DNA from: an uncultured Gammaproteobacteria bacterium | GTDB taxonomy: Bacteria; Pseudomonadota; Gammaproteobacteria; Ga0077536 | Assembly (NCBI GenBank): GCA_903866355.1 | Contig: CAIPNE010000611.1 | Location: forward strand, 1 to 6,357 | DNA: 6,357 bases | Direction of reading: 5' to 3' | Part shown: in pieces, positions 1 to 5,521 of the stretch | Numbering within the stretch: position 1 is the stretch's first letter | Layout: each line of letters begins with the position of its first letter | The notes under the pieces: generated by a model | The model's input: only the letters and a program-made list of their open reading frames with translations | What the model was told of the DNA's origin: nothing | Databases searched by the model: none | Position numbers and translations under genes: made by a program

Positions 1-649
1 ACCAGTCTGTTCTGACCCCAAAGCCAATGAAACGCGATGCGCCTATGCATCCGGCGGCAAAAAGAGCGGCATAGCCGCCCCCGGAAAACCCCAAAACACT
101 GACTTTTGAAAAGCCATTTTCGGCGGAAAATTTTTGGAGGAATCGCCCCAGCTCGTCGATACTTCCCCCCATAGTGGGCGAGCCGGTGCAGTACAGCCCT
201 TGGCCCGGGTTTTTAACATACAAGACCGATGCAGCGGCCTTCCCCAAGGTTAAATGGAGCAACGGAAAGGAAATTCCAAAATTATTATAGGCAGTCGAAA
301 ATACGATGATCAGATGTTTGCTTTCGGAGTGCGGCAGGTATATCGAATCAACCCCTAAAAGGTGCCTAAGAATATGCCCCTTCTGCTGGAGGCTGTGCCA
401 GCAATCCTGAGCGCCCAAATTGGCGCGAATTTTCTCGAGTCGCGTCAGGTAGGTCAGAGCGCCCTGATTTTGAGTATTCTTGCTGGCCGTCTCAATGAAC
501 TCTCGTGCCTTGTCCAAAACGCCATGGAGCGTCAGCTGCGTCGCCACGTACAAGGAGTCTTTTGTTTTTTCGAGGTTCTCCGCTGACGCAACAACGCCAC
601 GAATTTGCTCAAACGAGTGAAGGTGAGGATTGTTGTTAGCAATGATCAT
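1..649 (-). CDS. Partial alpha/beta-hydrolase fold protein (C-terminus off the left edge)
   Basis: The minus-strand frame is open from an ATG at 649 to the window edge, giving 216 visible residues, with an in-frame stop upstream at 691-689. Residues 1-100 look helical and repeat-like (for example LHGVLDKAREFIETA, then ALTYLTRLEKIRANLG), reminiscent of TPR-type packing. From about residue 112 a hydrolase core begins: strand KHLIIVFSTA, then SVLYVKN, a DEL helix, and SKVSVLGFSGGGYAALFAA. That last segment is a classic nucleophile elbow GxSxGG, with Ser189 as the probable nucleophile. The acid and histidine of the triad would lie beyond the edge. No signal peptide is visible, so it is probably cytoplasmic. 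Related hydrolases with helical N-termini occur near surface-glycan genes, but nothing here shows that role. Base composition is more AT-rich than the rest of the window, which may mean transfer. The fold is fairly sure; the substrate is unknown. Confidence 0.75.
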   Translation of the reverse strand, partial: MIIANNNPHLHSFEQIRGVVASAENLEKTKDSLYVATQLTLHGVLDKAREFIETASKNTQNQGALTYLTRLEKIRANLGAQDCWHSLQQKGHILRHLLGVDSIYLPHSESKHLIIVFSTAYNNFGISFPLLHLTLGKAAASVLYVKNPGQGLYCTGSPTMGGSIDELGRFLQKFSAENGFSKVSVLGFSGGGYAALFAAGCIGASRFIGFGVRTDW

Positions 650-650
650 C

Positions 651-662
651 GGGAAGATTCCC
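651..662. repeat. Short inverted repeat abutting the hydrolase start codon
   Basis: The arms GGGAA and TTCCC are separated by two bases, one base upstream of the minus-strand ATG at 649. On the mRNA the GGGAA arm is the only Shine-Dalgarno-like sequence before this start, and it would be paired in the hairpin. It may dampen translation or simply be chance; five-base arms are weak evidence. Confidence 0.25.
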
Positions 663-722
663 AGTAAACCGCCTCGCGCGGCACGTGACTAGGCAGCCAC
701 TAGCACGAGGTGGCGCGCCTTG

Positions 723-751
723 CGCTGCCTTCTCCCGAGAAGGAGACAGCG
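723..751. other. GC-rich hairpin in the spacer before the hydrolase gene
   Basis: CCTTCT (728-733) pairs perfectly with AGAAGG (738-743) around a CCCG loop. CGCTG (723-727) pairs with CAGCG (747-751) after a three-base bulge, giving an 11-bp imperfect stem. No T tract follows on either strand, so it is not a canonical intrinsic terminator. It lies between the terminator at 782-808 and the minus-strand hydrolase start at 649, so it could sit in the hydrolase leader. An 8-bp palindrome GGCGCGCC lies beside it at 712-719. Confidence 0.35.
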
Positions 752-781
752 TAGCCGCGTCATGGCAGGCCTCGTCTGCGC

Positions 782-808
782 AAAAAAGGCATCGGCGCCA
801 ATGGCCTT
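782..808 (-). terminator. Rho-independent terminator of the small exported protein gene
   Basis: Read on the minus strand, AAGGC pairs with GCCTT and the stem continues as ATTG/CGAT after one bulged C, around a GCGC loop. The sequence then runs into six T residues (787-782). It lies about 58 bases after the stop codon of the minus-strand gene ending at 867, the expected place. The plus-strand side has an A run instead, so termination is directional. Confidence 0.65.
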
Positions 809-866
809 AAAAACCCCTAGCAGCTTGTTAGCCCATGCTGGTTGCAAGCTGCGCGAACGCAGGCGA

Positions 867-1211
867 TTACGGTTTCGGGCTCGGCGGGGGCAGCGCCGAC
901 AAGTCGTTAAACTGACCGAGCTCCCGGCCATTAACAAAATGCCACGGCGCGACCACCAGACAATCTGCGAGAGCATCCGAATACCCCATGATATGGGCCG
1001 GCAGCGCGAGCAAAACATAGGCCGCGGTGGACGCGGCAGCCCCGACCACGCTGGGCGGTCTGACAAAAAGCGCATCCGCGATTTTCAAACCCACCGTTGG
1101 CGCCGCCGCTTGTACTGCGGGGGTTGCCGGCGCTTGACCCACTGCCTGCGCCATCGCTGGCTGAATAAAACAAAATGCCACGGCCGAAATAACTAACGCT
1201 GTCTTTTTCAT
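867..1211 (-). CDS. Small exported protein with signal peptide and one membrane-like segment
   Basis: This encodes 114 residues. The start is the ATG at 1211, not the ATG 24 codons upstream at 1283, because AGAGGG lies six bases ahead and a textbook signal peptide begins there: MKK, a hydrophobic core to about residue 17, then QPAMA with probable cleavage after Ala21. A low-complexity Ala/Pro/Gln linker follows (22-40). Then come IADALFVRPPSVVGAA and a hydrophobic stretch at about 54-77 (VVGAAASTAAYVLLALPAHIMG), a second membrane-like segment. The tail LVVAPWHFVNGRELGQFND is followed by a Pro-rich end. The VRP, hydrophobic segment, LP, VxxP and LG(D/Q)F order resembles a family of small uncharacterised proteobacterial proteins sometimes labelled multidrug transporter; I recall this pattern but cannot check it. 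Cys14 is inside the hydrophobic core and is not a lipobox, so it is unlikely to be a lipoprotein. It appears monocistronic, with its own terminator at 782-808. Function is unknown. Confidence 0.75.
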   Translation of the reverse strand: MKKTALVISAVAFCFIQPAMAQAVGQAPATPAVQAAAPTVGLKIADALFVRPPSVVGAAASTAAYVLLALPAHIMGYSDALADCLVVAPWHFVNGRELGQFNDLSALPPPSPKP

Positions 1212-1217
1212 CGTAAA

Positions 1218-1223
1218 CCCTCT
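1218..1223 (-). promoter_or_regulatory. Ribosome binding site of the small exported protein
   Basis: AGAGGG on the minus strand lies six bases ahead of the ATG at 1211. It is the evidence for choosing this start over the upstream in-frame ATG at 1283, which has no comparable site. Confidence 0.6.
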
Positions 1224-1745
1224 TTTTCTCACTATCTCTTGCACCGATTTCTTTGGCAGGAGTCTACTTAGATTTCTGCCCATCCTTCCTCGCCATCTGT
1301 CTACCGAGAAAGTTTTTCGCTGCTCTTTAATTTTTGCGGCGCGGTCGTCTCGCGATCGTCAGTTACCATAAGCGATTATGCTTGTCCAGCAGGCTCGGCA
1401 AACATCTGCGCAGTGGTCTAAGGGTCACGGTGATCAACCTATTGGAAGCTGTGCGGCAGGCTGGTTTTGGCTCGGACCACAAGGCCGGCGCGCAGTGGGT
1501 GCGGCTGGCAGCATCAGGTGGTATTTCACGTGCCTAGCTGGGGCGTGGGTGGCGCAATTTCCGTGACAAAGATGGCCGCAACGCCGCCCTGTTAAGGGCT
1601 CAGAAGAACCCGCCAGCACCGACCCCAAAGCCCCCGCGGTGGCGGCAGCCAAGGCGTCGCCAATTTGCGCTGAGTCTTCGCCGAGCACGGCGCGGCGCGT
1701 GGGCGAACTGCGTGATCCGTTGTATGCTCCCCACGAGCTAGCGGG

Positions 1746-1772
1746 GGTCTCCGAGACCACCGCGCGAGCGGT
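1746..1772. promoter_or_regulatory. Two adjacent inverted repeats upstream of the operon
   Basis: GGTCTC (1746-1751) and GAGACC (1753-1758) form six-base arms around a single base. They are immediately followed by ACCGC (1759-1763) and GCGGT (1768-1772) around GCGA. GAGACC can also pair with the downstream GGTCT (1770-1774), so two exclusive foldings exist. They lie 73-99 bases before the operon start codon. They could be an operator or a leader structure; no T tract follows, so a terminator is unlikely. Confidence 0.35.
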
Positions 1773-1791
1773 CTAGCCCCTGTTTACGCCA

Positions 1792-1801
1792 GTCGCGCGA
1801 C
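1792..1801. promoter_or_regulatory. Perfect 10-bp palindrome in the operon leader
   Basis: GTCGCGCGAC equals its own reverse complement and sits 43 bases before the ATG at 1845, a usual place for a repressor site overlapping a promoter or start of transcription. In GC-rich DNA such a palindrome can arise by chance, and no matching second copy was seen. Confidence 0.3.
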
Positions 1802-1834
1802 ACTCACCTGCGCGTGACAACCCAATCCGCCACG

Positions 1835-1840
1835 GGAGGA
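1835..1840 (+). promoter_or_regulatory. Ribosome binding site of the dioxygenase gene
   Basis: GGAGGA lies four bases ahead of the ATG at 1845. It is a strong site and fixes the start of the first operon gene. Confidence 0.7.
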
Positions 1841-1844
1841 ATCC

Positions 1845-2639
1845 ATGGAACTGTCTGCCTCACAAATTGAACACTTCCACGAGCAGGGTTATATATTCCT
1901 GCCCGACATTCTAGATGCGACCGAAACCGATCTGCTGCGGCGAGAAGCCCACCAAATTTTCGGGATGCAACGCGAGGAAGTCGTGCGGGAAAGGGACGAA
2001 AAAACCGCACGCACGGCGTTCGCCGCGCATCACTACAACGAAGCTTATCGTCGACTGGGCGCGCATCCCCGCTTGATAACGCCGGTGATGCAGCTGCTAG
2101 ACGGCCCGGTGTACATGCACCAGTTCAAAATTAACGCCAAAGCGGCGTTCAACGGTGATGTCTGGCAGTGGCACCAAGATTACGGTACTTGGGCACGCGA
2201 CGACCTCATGCCGACACCGCGCGCGATGAACATCGCCTTGTTCCTCGACGAGGTCACCGAGTTCAACGGTGCATTGATGTTCATCCCCCGCAGCCATCAC
2301 CAAGGCACGCTGGAGGCTGGACACGATCTGAGCACCACCAGCTATCCGTTATGGACGATCAGCAACGAGGCCATTACCCAACTCGTGCGCGAGGGCGGCC
2401 TCATCGCGCCAAAGGGCAAACCCGGCTCGGTGATGTTGTTCCACAGCAACCTCGTACACGGCAGCCCCTCCAACATGTCGCCGTTCGACCGCACCATCGT
2501 TTATCTCAGCCTCTGCCATGTGGATAACCATATCCAACGCTTCCAGCGCGCCGAGTGGATTGCGCATCGCGACTTCACACCCATTCAAACGCTAGATGAC
2601 AATTGTCTACGCGACCTTGCCCAAGAACAGGCGGCCTGA
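1845..2639 (+). CDS. Phytanoyl-CoA dioxygenase (PhyH) family, EctD-like Fe(II)/2-oxoglutarate hydroxylase
   Basis: At 264 residues it has a normal length for the family. The N-terminus (ASQIEHFHEQGYIFLPDIL) is the usual PhyH opening helix and strand. The iron ligands are visible as His110 and Asp112 in WQWHQDYGTW and His205 in SNLVHGS. Arg216 in FDRTIVY is placed to bind the 2-oxoglutarate carboxylate. The block HQDYGTWARDDLMPTPRA, followed by NGALMFIPRSHHQG and later HGSPSNMSPFDR, follows the layout of ectoine hydroxylase (HSDFxTWxxxDGMPxxRA, NGPLMVIPGSH, HGSNxNxTPFxR). The expected reaction is hydroxylation of a small cytoplasmic substrate using O2 and 2-oxoglutarate, releasing succinate and CO2. 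No ectABC genes are present and several EctD positions differ (HQDYG for HSDFE), so true ectoine hydroxylation is not claimed. It is first in a three-gene operon; the dehydrogenase start lies six bases after its stop. Family assignment is firm; the substrate is unknown. Confidence 0.9.
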   Translation: MELSASQIEHFHEQGYIFLPDILDATETDLLRREAHQIFGMQREEVVRERDEKTARTAFAAHHYNEAYRRLGAHPRLITPVMQLLDGPVYMHQFKINAKAAFNGDVWQWHQDYGTWARDDLMPTPRAMNIALFLDEVTEFNGALMFIPRSHHQGTLEAGHDLSTTSYPLWTISNEAITQLVREGGLIAPKGKPGSVMLFHSNLVHGSPSNMSPFDRTIVYLSLCHVDNHIQRFQRAEWIAHRDFTPIQTLDDNCLRDLAQEQAA

Positions 2640-2645
2640 ATCACC

Positions 2646-4031
2646 ATGAATCTGCATCAATTGCTGCTGGATCGCGCCAGCGCCGGCCGTCCGATTCGCG
2701 TGGGACTGATCGGCGCCGGTAAGTTTGGCTCGATGTTTCTGGCGCAGGCTGCGCGCACTCCGGGCATACACATTATGGGTATCGCGGATCTGTCCCCGGC
2801 ACGCGCACAGGCTGCCACCACGCAGGTCGGCTGGCCCGCCGAGCGCACCACTGCGCGCACCGCCGTGGACGCGTTGCGCCAAGGCACGACCTGGATCACC
2901 GACGATGCCGCCGCACTGATCGCCGCCGACGGCATCGAGGTCATCATCGATGCGACCGGCAGCCCCGCCGCCGGGATTCGCCATTGCCTGCTCTGCTTTG
3001 AGCACGGCCGGCATATCGTCATGGTCAACGTAGAAGCCGACGCGCTGGCCGGCCCGTTGCTCGCGGCGAAGGCGCGCAGCGCAGGGGTGGTGTATTCGCT
3101 GGCGTACGGCGATCAGCCGGCGTTGATCTGCGAGATGGTCGACTGGGCACGCGCCAGTGGTTTCGAGGTGGTCGCAGCCGGCAAGGGCACCAAGTACTTG
3201 CCCGTCTATCACGACTCCACACCAGACACCGTGTGGTCGCATTACGGGCTCACACCGGATCAGGCGCGCGTTGGCGGCTTGAATGCGCAGATGTTCAACT
3301 CCTTCCTCGACGGCACTAAATCCGGCATCGAAATGGCCGCCGTCGCGAACGCGACCGGCTTACGCCCACCGCGCGGAGGGCTGGCGTTCCCGGCCTGTAG
3401 CGTCGATGAACTACCGACCATTTTGCGGCCCCGCGCCGCTGGCGGGGTACTCGATGACAAGGGCATGGTTGAAGTCATTTCCAGCCTGTCGCGCGACGGT
3501 GAACGGCTGCCGCGCGATCTGCGCTGGGGTGTCTATGTCGTGTTCGAAGCACCAGACGATTACGTCGCGCGCTGCTTTGCAGAATATGGCCTGTGCACAG
3601 ATGCGTCTGGTCGCTATGCGTCGATGTACAAGCCGTTCCATCTCATTGGCCTCGAACTGGGCATCTCGGTCGCCAGTGTTGCGTTGCGTGGGGAAGCCAC
3701 GGGTGCACCACGTGCATGGCACGGCGATGTCGTCGCGACCGCGAAGCGCGATCTCGCCGCCGGCGAAACACTCGATGGCGAAGGCGGCTTCTGCGTGTGG
3801 GGGAAACTCATGACCTCGGCCGATTCGCTGGCCGCCGACGGCCTGCCCATCGGGCTCGCCCATCATTGCCGCATCACGCAGCCGATCCGCAAAGGCCAGC
3901 CCGTGCGCTGGGCAGACGTCGACCTTAATCTCGAGCAGGAAAGCGTCCGCATCCGGCGCGAAATGGAGCGCGTATTCGCGCCAACCGCGGCCCACAGCAG
4001 CGTTCTCAACAATCCCGCCATCACCCCTTAA
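2646..4031 (+). CDS. NAD(P)-dependent homoserine dehydrogenase-like oxidoreductase with C-terminal SAF domain (COG4091 type)
   Basis: The product has 461 residues. After a short helix (MNLHQLLLDR, typical of this family) comes a Rossmann fold from about residue 17: IRVGLIGAGKFGSMF carries the dinucleotide-binding GxGxxG at 23-28, followed by IADLS, VIIDATGSP (99-107) and IVMVNVEAD. Residues 150-350 form the substrate domain, with GDQPALICEMVDWA, KGTKYLPVYHDSTPDTVW and LDGTKSGIEMAAVANATGL; Lys225 there is a plausible catalytic lysine by analogy with homoserine dehydrogenase. A SAF-type domain occupies about 360-428 (DVVATAKRDLAAGETL through QPIRKGQPVRWADVDL). COG4091 proteins are annotated as predicted homoserine dehydrogenases but lack the rest of threonine biosynthesis and tend to sit in carbohydrate or organic-acid operons. 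It probably oxidises or reduces a hydroxy/oxo acid or sugar-acid intermediate. No good Shine-Dalgarno site precedes it, so translation is probably coupled to the upstream dioxygenase. Confidence 0.9.
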   Translation: MNLHQLLLDRASAGRPIRVGLIGAGKFGSMFLAQAARTPGIHIMGIADLSPARAQAATTQVGWPAERTTARTAVDALRQGTTWITDDAAALIAADGIEVIIDATGSPAAGIRHCLLCFEHGRHIVMVNVEADALAGPLLAAKARSAGVVYSLAYGDQPALICEMVDWARASGFEVVAAGKGTKYLPVYHDSTPDTVWSHYGLTPDQARVGGLNAQMFNSFLDGTKSGIEMAAVANATGLRPPRGGLAFPACSVDELPTILRPRAAGGVLDDKGMVEVISSLSRDGERLPRDLRWGVYVVFEAPDDYVARCFAEYGLCTDASGRYASMYKPFHLIGLELGISVASVALRGEATGAPRAWHGDVVATAKRDLAAGETLDGEGGFCVWGKLMTSADSLAADGLPIGLAHHCRITQPIRKGQPVRWADVDLNLEQESVRIRREMERVFAPTAAHSSVLNNPAITP

Positions 4032-4037
4032 AAGGAG
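4032..4037 (+). promoter_or_regulatory. Ribosome binding site of the flavin monooxygenase gene
   Basis: AAGGAG is placed seven bases ahead of the ATG at 4045, in the 13-base gap after the dehydrogenase stop. It is much stronger than anything before the dehydrogenase gene, so this gene can be translated independently. Confidence 0.7.
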
Positions 4038-4044
4038 TCGCACC

Positions 4045-5151
4045 ATGCACGTTGGAATGTCCCCGATTTTCCAAAACCCCGGCAATCAGTTGTCCGACGC
4101 AGAGGTGTATCGCGAGGAAGTTCGCCTTGCCGACATGGCCGAGCCACTGGGCTTCGATTCCATTTGGGCGATCGAACACCACTTCACCGACTACACCATG
4201 TGCCCAGACCCGGTGCAGTTTCTGACTTACATGGCGGGTCGCACGAAAAAAGCCCTGCTCGGCACCAGCGTCATCGTGCTGCCGTGGCATGACCCCATGC
4301 GCGTGGCTGAGCAAATTTCGATGCTCGATCATCTCTCTAACGGGCGCATGGTGCTCGGCCTCGGCCGCGGCCTTGCGCGGGTTGAATACGACGGCTTCCG
4401 CATCCCGCAGGGTGAGGGGCGCGAACGGTTCGTCGAGTATGCAGAAATGCTGATCGAGGGGCTGGAACGCGGCTACATGGAGGGCGGCGCGACCACCAAC
4501 CAGCCACGCCGTGACATCCGACCACTACCGCTGAAATCGTTCAAGGGTCGCACCTACGCGGCCGCCGTGTCGCCAGAATCCATGCCCATCATGGCGAAGC
4601 TCGGCGTGGGTCTGTTGGTGATCCCGCAAAAACCTTGGGATGTGGTGAAACAAGACCTCGCCATCTACCGTGATGTGTTCATCAAAGAAAACGACTGCGA
4701 GCCACCGCCGCCGTTCTGCGGTGGCTTCTACTATGTCGATAAAGATCCGGTGCGCGCCGAAGAAATGGCGCGCAAGTGGATCGGCGATTACTACCACTCT
4801 GCGATGAAGCATTACGAAATGGCGGGCAGTAATTTCGGCACCGAAAAGGGTTACGAGTTCTATCGCAACGTCAGCAAATACATCGGGCGCCACGGCCAAG
4901 ACAGCGCGGCCGCCGACTTCGCCAATCTCATGCCCTGGGGCACGCCCAAACAGGTGCTAGAAAAAATTGAGTACATGCGGGAAATCCTCGGCATGAACGC
5001 CATCAGCGGCAACTTTAGTTTCGCCGGCATGCCCTATGCGGACGCCGAACGCAGCATGAAGTGCTTCGCGGAAAACGTGTTGCCGGAGCTCAAAAAATGG
5101 CGAGTGCCGGCGTTTGGTGCAGCGCCTACCTTAAATCTGCGGGTCGCCTAG
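4045..5151 (+). CDS. Luciferase-like (LLM class) flavin-dependent monooxygenase
   Basis: At 368 residues it is a usual length for the bacterial luciferase-like TIM-barrel family (PF00296). Motifs in order are: LADMAEPLGFDSIWAIEHHFTDY (28-50) with the family EHH signature; LLGTSVIVLPWHDPMRVAEQISMLDHLSNGR (71-101); LGLGRGLARVEYDGF (104-118), the GxGRG loop near the flavin phosphate; SPESMPIMAKLGVGLLV (176-192); and the late WGTPKQVLEKIEYM helix (298-311). Such enzymes take FMNH2 (sometimes F420H2) from a separate reductase and add one oxygen atom, as in alkanal, alkanesulfonate, limonene or nitrilotriacetate oxidation. No flavin reductase gene is in the window, so reduced flavin must come from elsewhere. 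It is last in the operon, and its proximity to the dioxygenase and SAF dehydrogenase suggests a late oxidation or C-X cleavage step in the same pathway. It is cytoplasmic, with no signal peptide. The family is certain; the substrate is unknown. Confidence 0.92.
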   Translation: MHVGMSPIFQNPGNQLSDAEVYREEVRLADMAEPLGFDSIWAIEHHFTDYTMCPDPVQFLTYMAGRTKKALLGTSVIVLPWHDPMRVAEQISMLDHLSNGRMVLGLGRGLARVEYDGFRIPQGEGRERFVEYAEMLIEGLERGYMEGGATTNQPRRDIRPLPLKSFKGRTYAAAVSPESMPIMAKLGVGLLVIPQKPWDVVKQDLAIYRDVFIKENDCEPPPPFCGGFYYVDKDPVRAEEMARKWIGDYYHSAMKHYEMAGSNFGTEKGYEFYRNVSKYIGRHGQDSAAADFANLMPWGTPKQVLEKIEYMREILGMNAISGNFSFAGMPYADAERSMKCFAENVLPELKKWRVPAFGAAPTLNLRVA

Positions 5152-5176
5152 GCGCCAACGCTGACCCACCATTTTT
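5141..5176 (+). terminator. Weak candidate terminator overlapping the operon stop codon
   Basis: GGGTC (5141-5145) can pair with GACCC (5163-5167) across a self-complementary loop that contains GCCTAGGC, and a run of five T follows at 5172-5176. The stem begins inside the last codons of the flavin monooxygenase, and the five-base stem has a long loop, so strength is doubtful. Confidence 0.3.
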
Positions 5177-5521
5177 CTGCGCGGCGCTGGCCACCGATCA
5201 CGGCACGATCGGCTGGCCGGCTTAACCCAAGCCCAAGCGGCCCCACTTTTAAAGGCAGCGAATCTCGCCGTGGCGGCAAGCGCCACTGTTGGCCCTTACC
5301 AGCGGCGGTGACTGTTGATCTCTTGGTTGAGACGTAGGCAAAACCTGACCCCGCGCAGAGCAGTGGCATCGTCATTCGCCGCGCACGTGACTAACGGCAC
5401 CCGCAAGATGGGTAGCCGATTTTCGATCCGGCGCACACAGTGTCGCGAATGAAGGGTAACCAGCACCGAGCTCCCCCGCTGGTTTTGATCAGCGCCGCGC
5501 CGGGGCCTGCGAGGGCACCGA
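5152..5521. other. Convergent intergenic spacer with several hairpins, no gene seen
   Basis: This 370-base gap lies between the convergent operon end and the DUF429-like gene end. Beyond the two structures listed separately it holds GTGGCG/CGCCAC around GCAAG (5270-5286), and AACCAGC/GCTGGTT (5458-5484), the latter ending in four T on the plus strand. Open frames on the minus strand (5148-5375 and 5391-5687) have no ribosome binding site, domain or conserved-looking motif. I read the region as non-coding 3' ends. Confidence 0.5.
5186..5221 (+). terminator. Strong hairpin after the operon, without a T tract
   Basis: CCGATC (5194-5199) pairs with GATCGG (5207-5212) around a seven-base loop. 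GGCC/GGCC and GCT/GGC extend the stem to about 13 pairs with one small internal loop. It begins 35 bases after the operon stop. Only TT follows, so it may protect the 3' end or assist factor-dependent termination rather than act as an intrinsic terminator. Confidence 0.4.

Larger units (their letters stand above)
1212..1844. other. Intergenic region with short open frames of doubtful coding status
   Basis: This 633-base gap separates the divergently read small exported gene and the plus-strand operon. It must hold both promoters, but I could not pick a convincing -35/-10 pair. A/T tracts at 1310-1336 are the only AT-rich stretch. Plus-strand frames are open over 1334-1537 (TTG start), 1378-1566, and without a start over 1567-1774, ending at a TAG. 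The last reads plausibly near its end (RVGELRDPLYAPHELAG). In the frame of 1334-1537, beyond its stop, the sequence continues RNFRDKDGRNAALLRAQKNP. A minus-strand frame over 1434-1760 is also open. None has a clear ribosome binding site or recognisable domain. A decayed gene with a stop and a frameshift is possible, but simple GC-driven openness explains it equally well. Confidence 0.4.

Noticed and set aside
689..1196. Open frames on both strands over 689-1075 and 720-1196 that overlap the small exported gene.
   Set aside because: They are Arg/Cys-rich, cross the terminator at 782-808, and lack start signals; the signal-peptide frame explains the region.
1845..2639. Naming the dioxygenase ectD.
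   Set aside because: The motif layout is similar but ectoine synthesis genes are absent and key neighbouring residues differ, so a gene symbol would overstate the evidence.
2646..4031. Naming the dehydrogenase hom (homoserine dehydrogenase of threonine synthesis).
   Set aside because: It has a SAF domain in place of the ACT domain found at the C-terminus of many biosynthetic enzymes, and no threonine genes nearby; it belongs to the separate COG4091 type.
2607..4085. Long minus-strand open frames (2607-3242 and 3411-4085) opposite the SAF dehydrogenase.
   Set aside because: They lie antisense to a well-recognised gene, lack ribosome binding sites, and have compositions typical of GC-rich antisense frames.
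681..5393. An 11-base direct repeat, GCACGTGACTA, at 681-691 and 5383-5393 that brackets the small exported gene and the operon, as an insertion boundary might.
   Set aside because: Several exact 11-base matches are expected by chance in a window of this size, the flanks are only loosely alike, and there is no integrase, transposase or tRNA gene beside either copy.
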